The notes below the pieces were generated by a model that ran no database searches, had not been told where the DNA came from, and worked only from the letters and a program-made list of their open reading frames with translations. DNA of 64,000 nucleotides from assembly GCF_001426865.1 (NCBI RefSeq), contig NZ_LMFO01000023.1, positions 1 to 64,000 of the forward strand. The letters run 5' to 3'. Shown here one piece after another: positions 34,755 through 44,043 of the stretch. Position 1 is the stretch's first letter. Every line of letters begins with the position of its first letter. Source of the stretch: Paenibacillus sp. Root52. GTDB taxonomy: Bacteria; Bacillota; Bacilli; Paenibacillales; Paenibacillaceae. The position numbers were made by a program, and so were the translations under genes.

Positions 34755-35747
34755 ATGGCCGGAATTCGTATTGTAGACATCGATATCTATCATCCGTCAA
34801 ACAAGGTGGGCAATGACGTTTATATTGAACATTTTGATGCGAGAGGTGTAGATATTCGCGGTTTGTTAAAAGCACTTGGACGCGATCAGCGTTATAAGAT
34901 TGACAATGAGGATGAAAACTCACTTAGTATGGCGTTCGAAGCGGCCAGCAATGTTCTTGAGAAAGCTGGACTGACGGGTGCAGACATTGACCTCATTGCT
35001 TATGCAAGCCAAACACCAGAGTACATCTTCCCTACGAATTCCTTAATGATTCATCGCCTGATTAACGGAGCTTCTCATACCATCTGTATCGATAGCAATG
35101 CCAACTGTGCTGGAATGACCGCAGCCTTCGAACAGGTTAGCCGCCAGATGTTAGGCAATCCGAGAATCCGCCGCGCTCTAATTATCGGTTCGGATTATGT
35201 TGCTCCTCATGCGAACCCTGATGATCCGGTATACTTTGCTAACTTCGGAGATGCTGCAGCAGCCGTAATCGTGGAGCGCGAAGAGCAGAGTGTCGGTTTC
35301 ATTGACTCCATCTATCAGACAGATACGTGTGTGTATGGTAACTCTCTCTTTCCTGCTGAAGGATTAGCGAAGCTGGGTAAAACCGGAGTAGATGCAGGTG
35401 CTTTTCACGTGAAATTCACACCCTTCGATGATTCCATCTGTGTAGATGCCGCTTCTGAGTCTATTCGGACGTTGCTCGCGCGTAATGAAATAGCACCGAG
35501 TGAGATCAAAGCCGCTTGCTTCTCTCAACTGTCTATCGCCAATATCCGCGCGGTATCGGCGAACATTGGGATTGCAGATGAAATTGCAGTGTACATCGGA
35601 GATGAGTTCGGGTATACATCCACGAGCAGTCCATTCATTGCATTACATCAAGCCATTGCCTCCGGACAGATTGAACGTGGTGACAAAGTGCTGTTCTGGA
35701 CTGTCGGTGCTGGGTGGCAAAATGTTGCCATGATCGTTGAATATTAA
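34755..35747 (+). CDS. KAS III (FabH)-family condensing enzyme homologue with altered triad
   Basis: 330 residues, a thiolase-fold protein of the FabH branch. The nucleophilic Cys is present in SNANCAGMT (Cys118). The catalytic His of the PHQAN motif aligns with Ser257 (sequence FSQLS), and the catalytic Asn of GNTSA aligns with Tyr287 (GYTST). Decarboxylative condensation as done by FabH needs both, so this protein more likely transfers or condenses acyl groups without malonyl decarboxylation, or acts as a heterodimer partner, as PqsB does for PqsC. ATG after AGGAGGAGA. Ends the cluster before a strong terminator. Confidence 0.85.
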   Translation: MAGIRIVDIDIYHPSNKVGNDVYIEHFDARGVDIRGLLKALGRDQRYKIDNEDENSLSMAFEAASNVLEKAGLTGADIDLIAYASQTPEYIFPTNSLMIHRLINGASHTICIDSNANCAGMTAAFEQVSRQMLGNPRIRRALIIGSDYVAPHANPDDPVYFANFGDAAAAVIVEREEQSVGFIDSIYQTDTCVYGNSLFPAEGLAKLGKTGVDAGAFHVKFTPFDDSICVDAASESIRTLLARNEIAPSEIKAACFSQLSIANIRAVSANIGIADEIAVYIGDEFGYTSTSSPFIALHQAIASGQIERGDKVLFWTVGAGWQNVAMIVEY

Positions 35748-35773
35748 TTAGTTGACTATTAAATAAATGAAGG

Positions 35774-35816
35774 CAACCGTTCATTGGTGAACTACAATGG
35801 CGGTTGTTTTTTTATT
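35774..35816 (+). terminator. Terminator of the ThDP/KAS III cluster
   Basis: The stem CAACCG-CATTG pairs with CAATG-CGGTTG with a two-base interruption, followed by TTTTTTTATT, 27 bases after the KAS III stop codon. Confidence 0.9.
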
Positions 35817-35821
35817 ATGCG

Positions 35822-35851
35822 TAAAAAAAGATCGTCCAAAGTGGACGACCA
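35822..35851 (-). terminator. Terminator for the 79-residue membrane protein gene
   Basis: GTCGTCCA and TGGACGAT pair around a three- to four-base loop, with seven T on the minus strand. It faces the preceding plus-strand terminator, so the two convergent units each have their own signal. Confidence 0.85.
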
Positions 35852-35881
35852 AATTTGATTTGTAGTGATCATTGAGAGATT

Positions 35882-36121
35882 TCAATTCAATAAGTACTTC
35901 ATGAGATACAGCCCACAAGCAACACCTACTATTAATAGCACGATGGCCACGCTCCGTTCAGCCTTCCACAATCGAATGGCGTTGGCAACATTCAAGATTG
36001 TTAATGCAATCATATTAACCGCAGTATTCAAGTAAAAGAAATTGACTGTAAGGAGAACAAACACTGCAATTGCTACGAGTATAAACCACATCGGCATGTT
36101 CCTAAATACACTTCTTGTCAT
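35882..36121 (-). CDS. Small hydrophobic membrane protein
   Basis: 79 residues with three membrane segments (about 10-32, 34-50 and 55-76). ATG after AGGAGTTGATCGG. No family recognised. It has its own terminator. Its base composition is AT-rich, like the neighbouring NTF2-like gene. Confidence 0.65.
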   Translation of the reverse strand: MTRSVFRNMPMWFILVAIAVFVLLTVNFFYLNTAVNMIALTILNVANAIRLWKAERSVAIVLLIVGVACGLYLMKYLLN

Positions 36122-36352
36122 CCGATCAACTCCTAAAGTATGTATGATGTCTCACGCTACAGTGGTACAGGGATCCTTTGAGTGATTGAGAGTGATTCTT
36201 TATTTAACTTAATAAGTATTATTATAGCAATTCTACATATAAAATGTAAGACAGAGTCAGATGATTTCCATGCTTTTTAAAGGTAGCCATTTCGTTTCCT
36301 ATTTGATCACGTTCTCGTAAATAGCGTCCTTCCTGTTTTTCACGGATAAATG

Positions 36353-36718
36353 CTAAAGGCTGCTGAGGTGTTCGTGAATGATTTTCCACTCTTCTTCGTT
36401 TACTTTGACAAAAACATTCGTTGCCCTACCACTGCCAGATACAAACTTTCCGTTAAGCACTCCCTCATAATGATATGTATAGATACATGTTGCCGTATTC
36501 TCTTCAGTCACTAGCCATTGTACATCTGAAATGGAGTAGACTTCATCCTTAATCGTAACCCAAGAGTTCTCAAAATAACTTTGAATTTCATAAGTCGTCT
36601 TGCACGTTCGATCTGAAAACCAGTAAACCGCATTAGGGTGTAGTAACTGTTTAACATTCTCGAACTGATGTGTGTTTGTTGCATGGATATAACGTTGCAG
36701 TGCATTTTCATAGCTCAT
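36353..36718 (-). CDS. NTF2-like (SnoaL-fold) protein
   Basis: 121 residues with the cone-shaped alpha+beta NTF2 fold: an N-terminal helix pair, then VKQLLHPNAVYWFSD and a C-terminal sheet including GRATNVFVKVNEEEWKIIHEHLS. Proteins of this DUF4440/SnoaL-like group bind small ligands or act as cyclases, but no catalytic residues can be assigned. ATG after GAGGAGAGAG. Confidence 0.75.
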   Translation of the reverse strand: MSYENALQRYIHATNTHQFENVKQLLHPNAVYWFSDRTCKTTYEIQSYFENSWVTIKDEVYSISDVQWLVTEENTATCIYTYHYEGVLNGKFVSGSGRATNVFVKVNEEEWKIIHEHLSSL

Positions 36719-36953
36719 TGATTAGCTCTCTCCTCTGCTCATTTGTTAGTATTTCTATTTAACTATCATTATATGAATTTAATGTCAAGATTCTATAAAG
36801 AGATCCTGCTTGGTTAAATCAAACGATGTGATGTATAGATGTTTATTAGTCGTAAGTTCTATATATGTATGTGTCCCGCGTTAATGTCAAAGCCACTCCT
36901 CTATAAAAGAAGTGGCTCTTTATTCAAATCTTATTATAACCAGTACCTAACGC

Positions 36954-37523
36954 CTAAAATATCTTCTTCGTATCCCGATCGTCCTTCAGGATTTCCACAG
37001 CTTCGCGGAATCGCAGAGAATGCACAATCTCCCGTTCACGCAGAAACTTCAGACTATCTTGTAGATCAACATCATCGGTCATATCAATTAACCATTGATA
37101 AGTAGCCCGTGCCTTCTCCTCGGCTGCAATATCCTCGTACAGGTCTGCGATCGGATCTCCTTTAGCTTGGATGTACGTAGCCGTAAAAGGCACGCCTGCA
37201 GCATTATTATAGAACAACGCTCGATCATGATTGACGTAATGTGCATCTAAGCCTGCCTGCTCCAACTGTTCTACCGTAACATCTTTGGTTAGCTTGTAGA
37301 TCATGGTAGCAATCATTTCGAGATGAGCAAATTCTTCCGTAGCGATGTCATTCAGCAGCCCAATGATCTTATCAGGAATCGTATAACGTTGGTTTAGATA
37401 TCGCAGAGCAGCCGCCAATTCTCCATCTGCGCCGCCGTACTGCTCCATAAGTAGTTTAGCCATATGAGGGTCACATTTACTTACCCGAACGGGATACTGC
37501 AATTTTTTCTCATACACCCACAC
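36954..37523 (-). CDS. cotJC: Spore coat protein CotJC (manganese catalase-like)
   Basis: 189 residues of the Mn-catalase ferritin-like fold; helices carry the metal-binding glutamates and histidines (TEEFAHLEMI, AAEEKARATYQW, REREIVHSLRF). CotJC is a coat component made in the mother cell and related to catalase; activity in the coat is not certain. The start is a GTG at 37523, six bases after AAAGGGGGAG; no ATG is suitably placed. Last gene of cotJABC. Confidence 0.93.
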   Translation of the reverse strand: MWVYEKKLQYPVRVSKCDPHMAKLLMEQYGGADGELAAALRYLNQRYTIPDKIIGLLNDIATEEFAHLEMIATMIYKLTKDVTVEQLEQAGLDAHYVNHDRALFYNNAAGVPFTATYIQAKGDPIADLYEDIAAEEKARATYQWLIDMTDDVDLQDSLKFLREREIVHSLRFREAVEILKDDRDTKKIF

Positions 37524-37537
37524 ACAGGGCTCCCCCT

Positions 37538-37660
37538 TTATTCATCCATTTGGTTCAGCTTCAAATCTAACGCTCGCTCCAGCTCATAGGCTCCCAAAAT
37601 GCCTCGATCTTCGTATCCCAAAATCAATTAAAATAAAAATTTCAATTGCTCTTTATGCAT
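37538..37660 (-). pseudogene. Interrupted small reading frame between cotJB and cotJC
   Basis: On the minus strand an ATG at 37660 begins ten codons (MHKEQLKFLF), then a TAA, then 29 protein-like codons in the same frame that begin with TTG and end in a TAA overlapping the cotJC ribosome binding site. The second part could be translated alone from the TTG at 37627. No clear ribosome binding site precedes either start. It may be a decayed small gene or a very short peptide gene; no homologue is recognised. Confidence 0.3.
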
Positions 37661-37685
37661 ATGGTCTAATTTTTGCTCACTACTT

Positions 37686-37967
37686 CTATACTTGCCAAGG
37701 CCAAGGCGTCTGTGACCATTCCCATGGATATTTGGAAAAGGCATGACCAAAGTTCGTTAACGGACCGTACAATTGCTGAAATTCCTGTGCTACTCGCATG
37801 CGTTCTTGAGCGAACTTATTGTACTGCTCAATACTCTGATAATCTCCAGGATGTGTATCCAAATACAGGTTAAGCTCCACTAACACAAAATCTAAGGCCT
37901 GTAATTCCTCCAGCAACTCATAATATCTAGCATCACAAGCTTTATTAGCTACCTCTTCAGATTCCAT
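37686..37967 (-). CDS. cotJB: Spore coat protein CotJB
   Basis: 93 residues, matching the CotJB family: a helical region with LQALDFVLVELNLYLDTHP, then an aromatic-rich end (YPWEWSQTPWPWQV). The ATG at 37967 has GGGGGTG six bases upstream and is preferred to the TTG one codon earlier. It starts three bases after the cotJA stop. Part of the inner coat assembly with CotJA and CotJC. Confidence 0.93.
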   Translation of the reverse strand: MESEEVANKACDARYYELLEELQALDFVLVELNLYLDTHPGDYQSIEQYNKFAQERMRVAQEFQQLYGPLTNFGHAFSKYPWEWSQTPWPWQV

Positions 37968-37970
37968 CAA

Positions 37971-38195
37971 TTACACCCCCTTTTCCTTCGCTTTTGCCGA
38001 TGTGTATGGGCTGTACAAGGCGGGCCACAACGTTCCTAATCTAAGCGCTTCTGCGGGACTATACTGTGGCCATCCCATAGGCTGAAATGGAATAAACAGC
38101 TGTGGAGGAACCAGATACGTTCGAATCTCTTTAGGTTCACACGGATCAAATGGTCCAATAAATGGCCTGTATGCGCGAATCTGCGGATCCTTCAT
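37971..38195 (-). CDS. cotJA: Spore coat protein CotJA
   Basis: 74 residues, proline-rich, with the conserved PPQLFIPFQPMGWPQ and LGTLWPALYSPY of CotJA. ATG after AAGGAGG. First gene of the cotJABC operon, which in B. subtilis is under sigma-E and mother-cell specific; no convincing sigma-E promoter could be read in the 215 bases upstream here. Confidence 0.93.
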   Translation of the reverse strand: MKDPQIRAYRPFIGPFDPCEPKEIRTYLVPPQLFIPFQPMGWPQYSPAEALRLGTLWPALYSPYTSAKAKEKGV

Positions 38196-38320
38196 ACCAT
38201 CAACCTCCTTTCTAGTTTTTTTGAATCAACCTTCCTACGTTTCGTAATCACCCTACGCTTCCCGTCTCTATAACCATATGTCTCAACCGTATGGGTTAAT
38301 CCGTATTTTTCAGTAAAAGC

Positions 38321-38371
38321 TAAAAAAAGACCTCCGCTCCACTCCCCCACAGGGAAGCTTCACAAAGGTCA
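38321..38371 (-). terminator. Terminator after the hemolysin-family gene
   Basis: GACCT and AGGTC arms close a larger, partly paired stem (the interior contains GCTTCCC and GGGGGAG), followed by seven T on the minus strand, 40 bases after the stop codon. Confidence 0.7.
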
Positions 38372-38410
38372 ACATGACTCACGAGTCTTCATCATACGTG
38401 TTCACTTTAA

Positions 38411-39763
38411 TTATTCATCTTGTTCGTCTGGTTTATCATTGTCCTGCGTTATTGTACGCTTGTACACCTTCACCCGCGTAATTCGCAATCGACTGGATTC
38501 CTCCACCTCAAATACGTATCCGTTCCGTTCGCGTGTTTTGCCTTTGGCAGGGCTACCTTCAAGCTCCTTGAATAGCCAGCCACCGATGGTATCGACTTCA
38601 TCATCCTCAATAACGGCTCCAGTCCATTCATGCACCTCTTCAATAAGAGAGCGACCGTCGATTGAGAAAGAATCCCCATTGCGCTCCATATGTGGACGTT
38701 CGTCCTCAAACTCATCGTACAGATCTCCGACAATCTCTTCCAGAATCTCTTCAGCTGTTAACAAACCGGCTGTACCGCCATATTCATCAACCACCAACGT
38801 CATCTGAGAATGTTTCTTCTGCATCAGACGTAACACATGACTAATTTCCATGGATTCCGGAACGTTAAGAATTGGACGAACGAGAGAAGCCAGGTCATGC
38901 TGTTGTTCTGGTTCAGCTAGCAGTAAGTCCGTAATATGGATAAATCCAATAATCTCATCCTTATCCTCCACCGCTACCGGATATCGAGAGTGCTTAGTGG
39001 CATTGATGATCTTCAGATTCTCCTCCAAAGACAGATTGGTGTAAAGACAATCCATATCTGTACGTGGCAACATGACCTCACGAGCGAGCATATCAGAGAA
39101 ATCAAAGATGTTATCCATCAATTTGATCTCATCCTTATCAATAACTCCACTCTTGGCACTTTGTTTCATGAGAATGCGCAGCTCATCCTCTGAATGTGCT
39201 TCTCCTTCACTTGCAGGTTCAATTCCAGCAAGACGGAGTAACGCATTCGCCGACGCATTCAACACCCAGATGAATGGGAAGAAGATTTTATAGAAAAGCA
39301 GCAGCGGTGCAGACAAGAAAAGCGCAACTCCGTCTGTCTTTTGAATCGCCAGTGATTTGGGAGCAAGCTCACCAAGTACGATATGTAGGAACGTAATAAT
39401 ACTGAAACCTACGATAACGGAAACTGTCGATATAAGCGCTGTATCCACCACACCAAGCTTGGTCATGAGGGGTTGAACCAGTAATTCTGATATCGCTGGT
39501 TCACCGAGCCATCCAAGTCCAAGGGAAGTCAACGTGATTCCAAACTGGGTTGCAGATAGATACGCATCCAGTTTTCCGTTCACTTTTAGCGCATAGCCAG
39601 CCAGACGATTGCCCTCACTCTGTAATTGCGTCAGACGAGTCTGCCTCACTTTCACGAGGGAAAATTCCGCTGCAACAAATACACCATTCAAGAAGACGAG
39701 CAGAAACACACACACCAGATTAAACAGTAATTGCCCAAGATGAAATTCGGTATGAATATCCAA
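38411..39763 (-). CDS. Hemolysin-family membrane protein (CNNM, CBS pair, CorC_HlyC)
   Basis: 450 residues. N-terminal CNNM/DUF21 domain with about three to four membrane helices (to about residue 190), two CBS domains (about 205-330) and a C-terminal CorC_HlyC domain (about 345-430). Members export or take up divalent cations, and several relatives are Mg2+ exporters. The start is a TTG at 39763, eight bases after AAAAGGGGAG. The name hemolysin is historical and no toxin role is implied. Confidence 0.92.
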   Translation of the reverse strand: MDIHTEFHLGQLLFNLVCVFLLVFLNGVFVAAEFSLVKVRQTRLTQLQSEGNRLAGYALKVNGKLDAYLSATQFGITLTSLGLGWLGEPAISELLVQPLMTKLGVVDTALISTVSVIVGFSIITFLHIVLGELAPKSLAIQKTDGVALFLSAPLLLFYKIFFPFIWVLNASANALLRLAGIEPASEGEAHSEDELRILMKQSAKSGVIDKDEIKLMDNIFDFSDMLAREVMLPRTDMDCLYTNLSLEENLKIINATKHSRYPVAVEDKDEIIGFIHITDLLLAEPEQQHDLASLVRPILNVPESMEISHVLRLMQKKHSQMTLVVDEYGGTAGLLTAEEILEEIVGDLYDEFEDERPHMERNGDSFSIDGRSLIEEVHEWTGAVIEDDEVDTIGGWLFKELEGSPAKGKTRERNGYVFEVEESSRLRITRVKVYKRTITQDNDKPDEQDE

Positions 39764-39808
39764 GTCGAAACTCCCCTTTTCTATCTATTCAGGAATGCAC
39801 CTGGAAGG

Positions 39809-40945
39809 TCAGCGTGTAATTGCCTTTCTTGATTTGAAATCAACACCCTTATAATACATATCTGCCACCAACAGATTAGGGCCGCAGCAGGATGCGATAT
39901 CACAGTGACAATTCACTGTCTGGTTCAGCGGATGCTCTGCTGACCACTCATGGAAGACATCATCCAGCTTACGATCTCGAATGTTGCCAAAGGCTGGGAT
40001 GTCTGCAAAGTCAGTCACATACACATTACCTGTAAACATATTTACGTTAACTCGGTTACGCCCATCTGGATCGTTGCGAACTGTTACGTTAGGTTCACTG
40101 TGCAGACGATTAATTAGCTCACGATCCTGTTCTGCAGCGCTACATGCGAAGAATGGAAGTGTACCGAACAACATCCACATCTCCTTATCACGCACGTCAA
40201 GCAATCGATGAATGGCCGAACGCATATGATCCAGCGACAGAACAGGCAGGTTGGATGCAAAGTTCGAATTATACATCGGATGCACTTCATGACGTACACA
40301 GCCCATCTCACGAATTAACTGGTGGATACCCTCGAGTTTGTCATGAGTACGGTAATTAATCATGGACTCGGCAGAGATAAACATGCCAGCTTCACTTAAC
40401 TTACGTGAGTTTTCGATCATTTTCTCGTACATCTTCACCGCAACTTCACGTTTAACCGGTCTGCCACTGTTTGCAAACCCAACTTGATGGAAATCATCCG
40501 CATTCAAATAATTAAAGGAGATATGCATGACATCCAAATAAGGAAGCAACTTCTCATATCGATTCAGATCTAGCGTAAGATTGGAATTGATCTGGGATCT
40601 TATGCCACGCTCCTTCGCATATTTGAGCAGCGGAATAATCATCTCATCCACCGTTTTCTGACTAAAGCTTGGTTCCCCACCTGTCAAACTAATCGTTTGC
40701 AGATGTTCTACCTCATCTAACCGTTTCAACATCAAAGGCAACGGCAGAGCTGGAGCCTCACGCATCGTAAGCATATCACCCACCGCACAATGCTCGCAGC
40801 GCATATTGCACAAGTGAGTCACGGTCATTTCTACACTGGTCAGTACATGGCGTCCATATGTACGCAAAGAACCGATTGGATCCCATGGATCGTTTGTCGG
40901 CGATAAAGGCATCGGTTGAACCGATCCTGAATTTAGCATGGTCAT
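39809..40945 (-). CDS. yfkAB: Radical SAM/CxCxxxxC protein YfkAB
   Basis: 378 residues. The cluster motif is CNMRCEHC (CxxxCxxC, Cys46, 50 and 53) near the N-terminus, with the SAM-binding LTGGEPS after it. The C-terminus holds NCHCDIASCCGPN, the CxCxxxxC signature that names this family and may bind a second cluster. YfkAB of B. subtilis has no known substrate. ATG after AAGGTG. It stands alone, 350 bases upstream gap. Confidence 0.93.
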   Translation of the reverse strand: MTMLNSGSVQPMPLSPTNDPWDPIGSLRTYGRHVLTSVEMTVTHLCNMRCEHCAVGDMLTMREAPALPLPLMLKRLDEVEHLQTISLTGGEPSFSQKTVDEMIIPLLKYAKERGIRSQINSNLTLDLNRYEKLLPYLDVMHISFNYLNADDFHQVGFANSGRPVKREVAVKMYEKMIENSRKLSEAGMFISAESMINYRTHDKLEGIHQLIREMGCVRHEVHPMYNSNFASNLPVLSLDHMRSAIHRLLDVRDKEMWMLFGTLPFFACSAAEQDRELINRLHSEPNVTVRNDPDGRNRVNVNMFTGNVYVTDFADIPAFGNIRDRKLDDVFHEWSAEHPLNQTVNCHCDIASCCGPNLLVADMYYKGVDFKSRKAITR

Positions 40946-41216
40946 TGTTTTTCACCTTATTCCTTTTATTAACCTAAAAATTTTTATTTACATCATACTC
41001 CGACGCAATCTTTTTGGAGCTATCTTTTATCATAGCACAATTTTGAATACCCCGGAGGAAAGGGTCTGTCTATTTCGTGTAGGAAAACTGCCCTACGTAG
41101 GCTTACATTTGTATCTATAAATCCTACTTAAATTGTAGATAATCAGACCAGATTTGTTTCATCATCATAAAGCGTAACTTTGAACCACCTTATAACTAAT
41201 GGGTACAATTACAAGG
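40946..41216. other. Intergenic stretch without a gene
   Basis: Between yfkAB and the HD-GYP gene. AT-rich near 40970-41050; the middle contains TACCCCGGAGGAAAGG, which resembles a ribosome binding site but has no convincing frame after it. Apart from the terminator at 41217-41275, nothing was recognised. Confidence 0.5.
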
Positions 41217-41275
41217 CAAAAAAACGCTCCTGTATATTGAGTCTATTCAACCCAAATATCACGATAGAAGCGTCT
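41217..41275 (-). terminator. Terminator after the first HD-GYP gene
   Basis: ACGCT...AATATT type arms (minus strand ACGCTTCTATCG with a matching arm ending in AGCGT) followed by seven T, 22 bases after the stop codon. Confidence 0.75.
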
Positions 41276-41295
41276 AGTACTGATTAAATTGGATA

Positions 41296-42420
41296 TCAGC
41301 TTTCCAAATACTGTCCACTAACTGGCATCGAAGGCACTTCTTCCGCGCCCTCCACACCTGTAATCATGACTGACAATGCAGTCGATAGATCAATTTCATA
41401 GGGTGCATGCAAATCCTGACCCTCTGCATCCTTTAGCACTCGAATGATTGGGCGTTGCGGGATACGTGGATGGATCGAGGCCACGACACCAACCTCACCT
41501 GTACTTAGTTTGACCGACATGCCGATAGGATAGATCGCAACACAATCTCGAAATTTCTCAAGCATCCGTTGTTCATAAAGCGTACAAGAACCAGTATAGA
41601 GTACTTCCACAGCTTGATGTGGTAATAAGGCTTGCTGATACACTCGATTGGTTGTCATCGCATCATATGAATCCGCGAGTGCGATCCATTTGGCATAATC
41701 ATGAATTTCATTACCTTTTAGGCCGAATGGATAACCGCTACCGTCAATTCGTTCATGATGCTGGAGGGCGCAATGTGCAGCCAGAAGCGGTATACCCGGC
41801 TCGTCTTTGAGGATCCGATGTCCATATGTAGTATGCTGCTGAATGAGTTTGAATTCCTCGTCAGTTAATCTAGAAGGCTTATACAGTACTTCTGAAGCTA
41901 TCTGTGTTTTTCCGATATCATGCAATAAGGCACCAAGGCCAATTTCCATTAGCTGTTGTCTATTGTAGCCCGATGCTACCCCGAGAACCAATGTATACAC
42001 ACAAACATTCAATGAATGATTATATAGGTCAAAATCAGTAGAGCTCATGTCCATGAGCATAATCATGGCTTCCTTCTGGCTACCGATGTCTTCTAAAATC
42101 GTATTCATTAATCCGGTCAGTGTTTTGCCGAAGTGCGAGATCCGGCTCTTCGTTCGAAAGCCAGACATGTTCTGGAACTGCTGTTTTATCTCAACCAATG
42201 CTCTACGCTTGGTCTCCTCCTGTAACATTTCTGGTACAATAATATCCTCTGTTGCCGCATCTTTTATATAGACATATCCGATCCCGAGATCTTTCATTCG
42301 AGAAATTAATCGCTGAGTTAATTCCACATCCTCACTGAGCAGTACCAAACCCTCTTCGCTATATATCCGTTTCCCCAGCTTCATGCCAGGCTGCAATAAG
42401 TTTATATGTACTAAACGCAC
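41296..42420 (-). CDS. HD-GYP domain protein 1
   Basis: 374 residues, cytoplasmic. The HD core has LLHDIGKT and HHERIDGSGYP, the latter carrying the GYP signature of the family that hydrolyses cyclic-di-GMP to GMP. Full metal ligands appear conserved. The N-terminal part (about 1-130) lacks a known sensor domain. The start is a GTG at 42420 after AGAGGA. Paralogous to the HD-GYP gene at 44914-45963, from which it is separated by yunD and the moaD-moaE fusion. Confidence 0.9.
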   Translation of the reverse strand: MRLVHINLLQPGMKLGKRIYSEEGLVLLSEDVELTQRLISRMKDLGIGYVYIKDAATEDIIVPEMLQEETKRRALVEIKQQFQNMSGFRTKSRISHFGKTLTGLMNTILEDIGSQKEAMIMLMDMSSTDFDLYNHSLNVCVYTLVLGVASGYNRQQLMEIGLGALLHDIGKTQIASEVLYKPSRLTDEEFKLIQQHTTYGHRILKDEPGIPLLAAHCALQHHERIDGSGYPFGLKGNEIHDYAKWIALADSYDAMTTNRVYQQALLPHQAVEVLYTGSCTLYEQRMLEKFRDCVAIYPIGMSVKLSTGEVGVVASIHPRIPQRPIIRVLKDAEGQDLHAPYEIDLSTALSVMITGVEGAEEVPSMPVSGQYLES

Positions 42421-42489
42421 AGCCTATCCTCTCCCGCTCCGTAGATGTAATTGCAACTAGCCGCCGCTTCAGCAGAAGGCAAGTACTTG

Positions 42490-43920
42490 TTATATTTCTC
42501 GCCAGCGAGGTCGCAGGCAATCGTCCAGCGCTCCTGGTCGTTTTAATTCTATTTCCACTAGATCCCGTAAGAATTCTGGAAGATAATAATTCGTCTCTGT
42601 ACCCTGGGCGAGTGGAGGATATCCCACATTAAACGTAAACATTCCGAGTGTACCGACCACATATTGTTGTTCCTCCTGAATAGGAGTGCCCGCAATACGT
42701 ATAGAACGAATTTTCTCATATGCTGGTCGCTCAGGATCATATTCAATGTCCATCCCATCCACGCATAACGTTCCTAGAACCTTCCCGCGAAACCCAAATC
42801 CAATGATTGGCTTATCCGTAAACTCTGGCAGCAATGATTGCTCAAGTGCTTCACGGATGTGGCTGCCTTTTAAGCATATTGTACAAGCATTGATCGGAGA
42901 AGGACATAGGGAATGTAACATTCCTTTGGTAATGACTCCCTGTGGAAGATCTCCAAGTAACTGCCCTGCATTCACCAGAGACACTTGGGTACCTGTAGCC
43001 TGTCTAACCGCTTGTGCAAGCAAGGTGGCAAAAGGTGATTCACGCTCATAATGAACGGAAAGTGGCTTGTCCACCATTACGGCTGTCTGCTCTAGTGATT
43101 TCTCTGCTTCCGCACGATTCGTAGCGATTGCGAGAGTAACCTGCTCTTCCAGAAGAGTGGTTGTCACCGGAACACATCCACTGCTTACAAGGACAGGCTT
43201 GCTCGCAGAGTTCTGGCGCTCTAAGACCACTTTACCGAGCCATTCTCCGAACTTACCGCTTGCTGCAATGGTGGTATTGCCAATTATCAGAGGCTCCTCA
43301 AGCACATGATGTGTATGTCCGCCCAAAATCACGTCAATGCCTTCAACCTGCTCTGCCAATCTGCGATCAGTGGAAAGTCCCAAATGCGATAAAACAATGA
43401 TGACATCCACCTTAGGAGACAATTCAGCAACTTGCTTACTCAGCATCTCGATAGGATCAAGAAGACGCCATCCTAACAAATCATAAAACGTAGTGAATGG
43501 TGCTGTTGCCCCTAACAAACCAATGCGAAATTCACCCTTGGTCACGACGAGCGACGTGTGCATCCAGGATGGGACAAGGCCAGTCTCATATTCAACAACA
43601 TTCCCGCAAACAACAGGACATTGAAGCCCGGAATACGTTCTTGCCAGCTGTTCAGGTGTTATCGTAAGTCCTTCGTTATTCCCGATCGTAATGGCATCAT
43701 ACCCAGTAAGATTGATCACATCGACGTTGGCTGCTCCAAGTGTGCCTTCCGTTTCCACAGCCTTACGATCCATATGATCTCCTATATCAAGAACCAATAC
43801 ATTCTCAGCTTGTTCTCTTTCTTTTTCAATCATGGCGGCGATCGAACTCATGGCACCAAAATGACTGTGAATGTCATTCGTATGCAGTATTGTTAACACT
43901 TGTGTATTCGTGGTGCTCAT
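42490..43920 (-). CDS. yunD: Metallophosphoesterase/5'-nucleotidase-type protein (YunD-like)
   Basis: 476 residues without a signal peptide. The N-terminal metallophosphoesterase domain has ILHTNDIHSHFG, DIGDHMDRK and GGHTHH, and the C-terminal 5'-nucleotidase domain supplies the substrate pocket. It resembles B. subtilis YunD, a cytoplasmic relative of UshA/5'-nucleotidases. The ATG at 43920 is seven bases after AAGGAGG and preferred to the GTG one codon earlier. Substrate uncertain. Confidence 0.87.
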   Translation of the reverse strand: MSTTNTQVLTILHTNDIHSHFGAMSSIAAMIEKEREQAENVLVLDIGDHMDRKAVETEGTLGAANVDVINLTGYDAITIGNNEGLTITPEQLARTYSGLQCPVVCGNVVEYETGLVPSWMHTSLVVTKGEFRIGLLGATAPFTTFYDLLGWRLLDPIEMLSKQVAELSPKVDVIIVLSHLGLSTDRRLAEQVEGIDVILGGHTHHVLEEPLIIGNTTIAASGKFGEWLGKVVLERQNSASKPVLVSSGCVPVTTTLLEEQVTLAIATNRAEAEKSLEQTAVMVDKPLSVHYERESPFATLLAQAVRQATGTQVSLVNAGQLLGDLPQGVITKGMLHSLCPSPINACTICLKGSHIREALEQSLLPEFTDKPIIGFGFRGKVLGTLCVDGMDIEYDPERPAYEKIRSIRIAGTPIQEEQQYVVGTLGMFTFNVGYPPLAQGTETNYYLPEFLRDLVEIELKRPGALDDCLRPRWREI

Positions 43921-44043
43921 CACACCGCCTCCTTCTGATTCCGTTTAAAACGTTCATTCCTCTAATAGATAAGCATAACATTTTCCGTCTCGTTATGATA
44001 TATTGAAAGGGTTTAGATTTTGAAAAAAAGGTGGAAAATTCTC

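Noticed and set aside
38200..38320. Sigma-E promoter for cotJABC
   Set aside because: CATATGGT and CATACGGT resemble the -10 but no -35 is at the needed distance.
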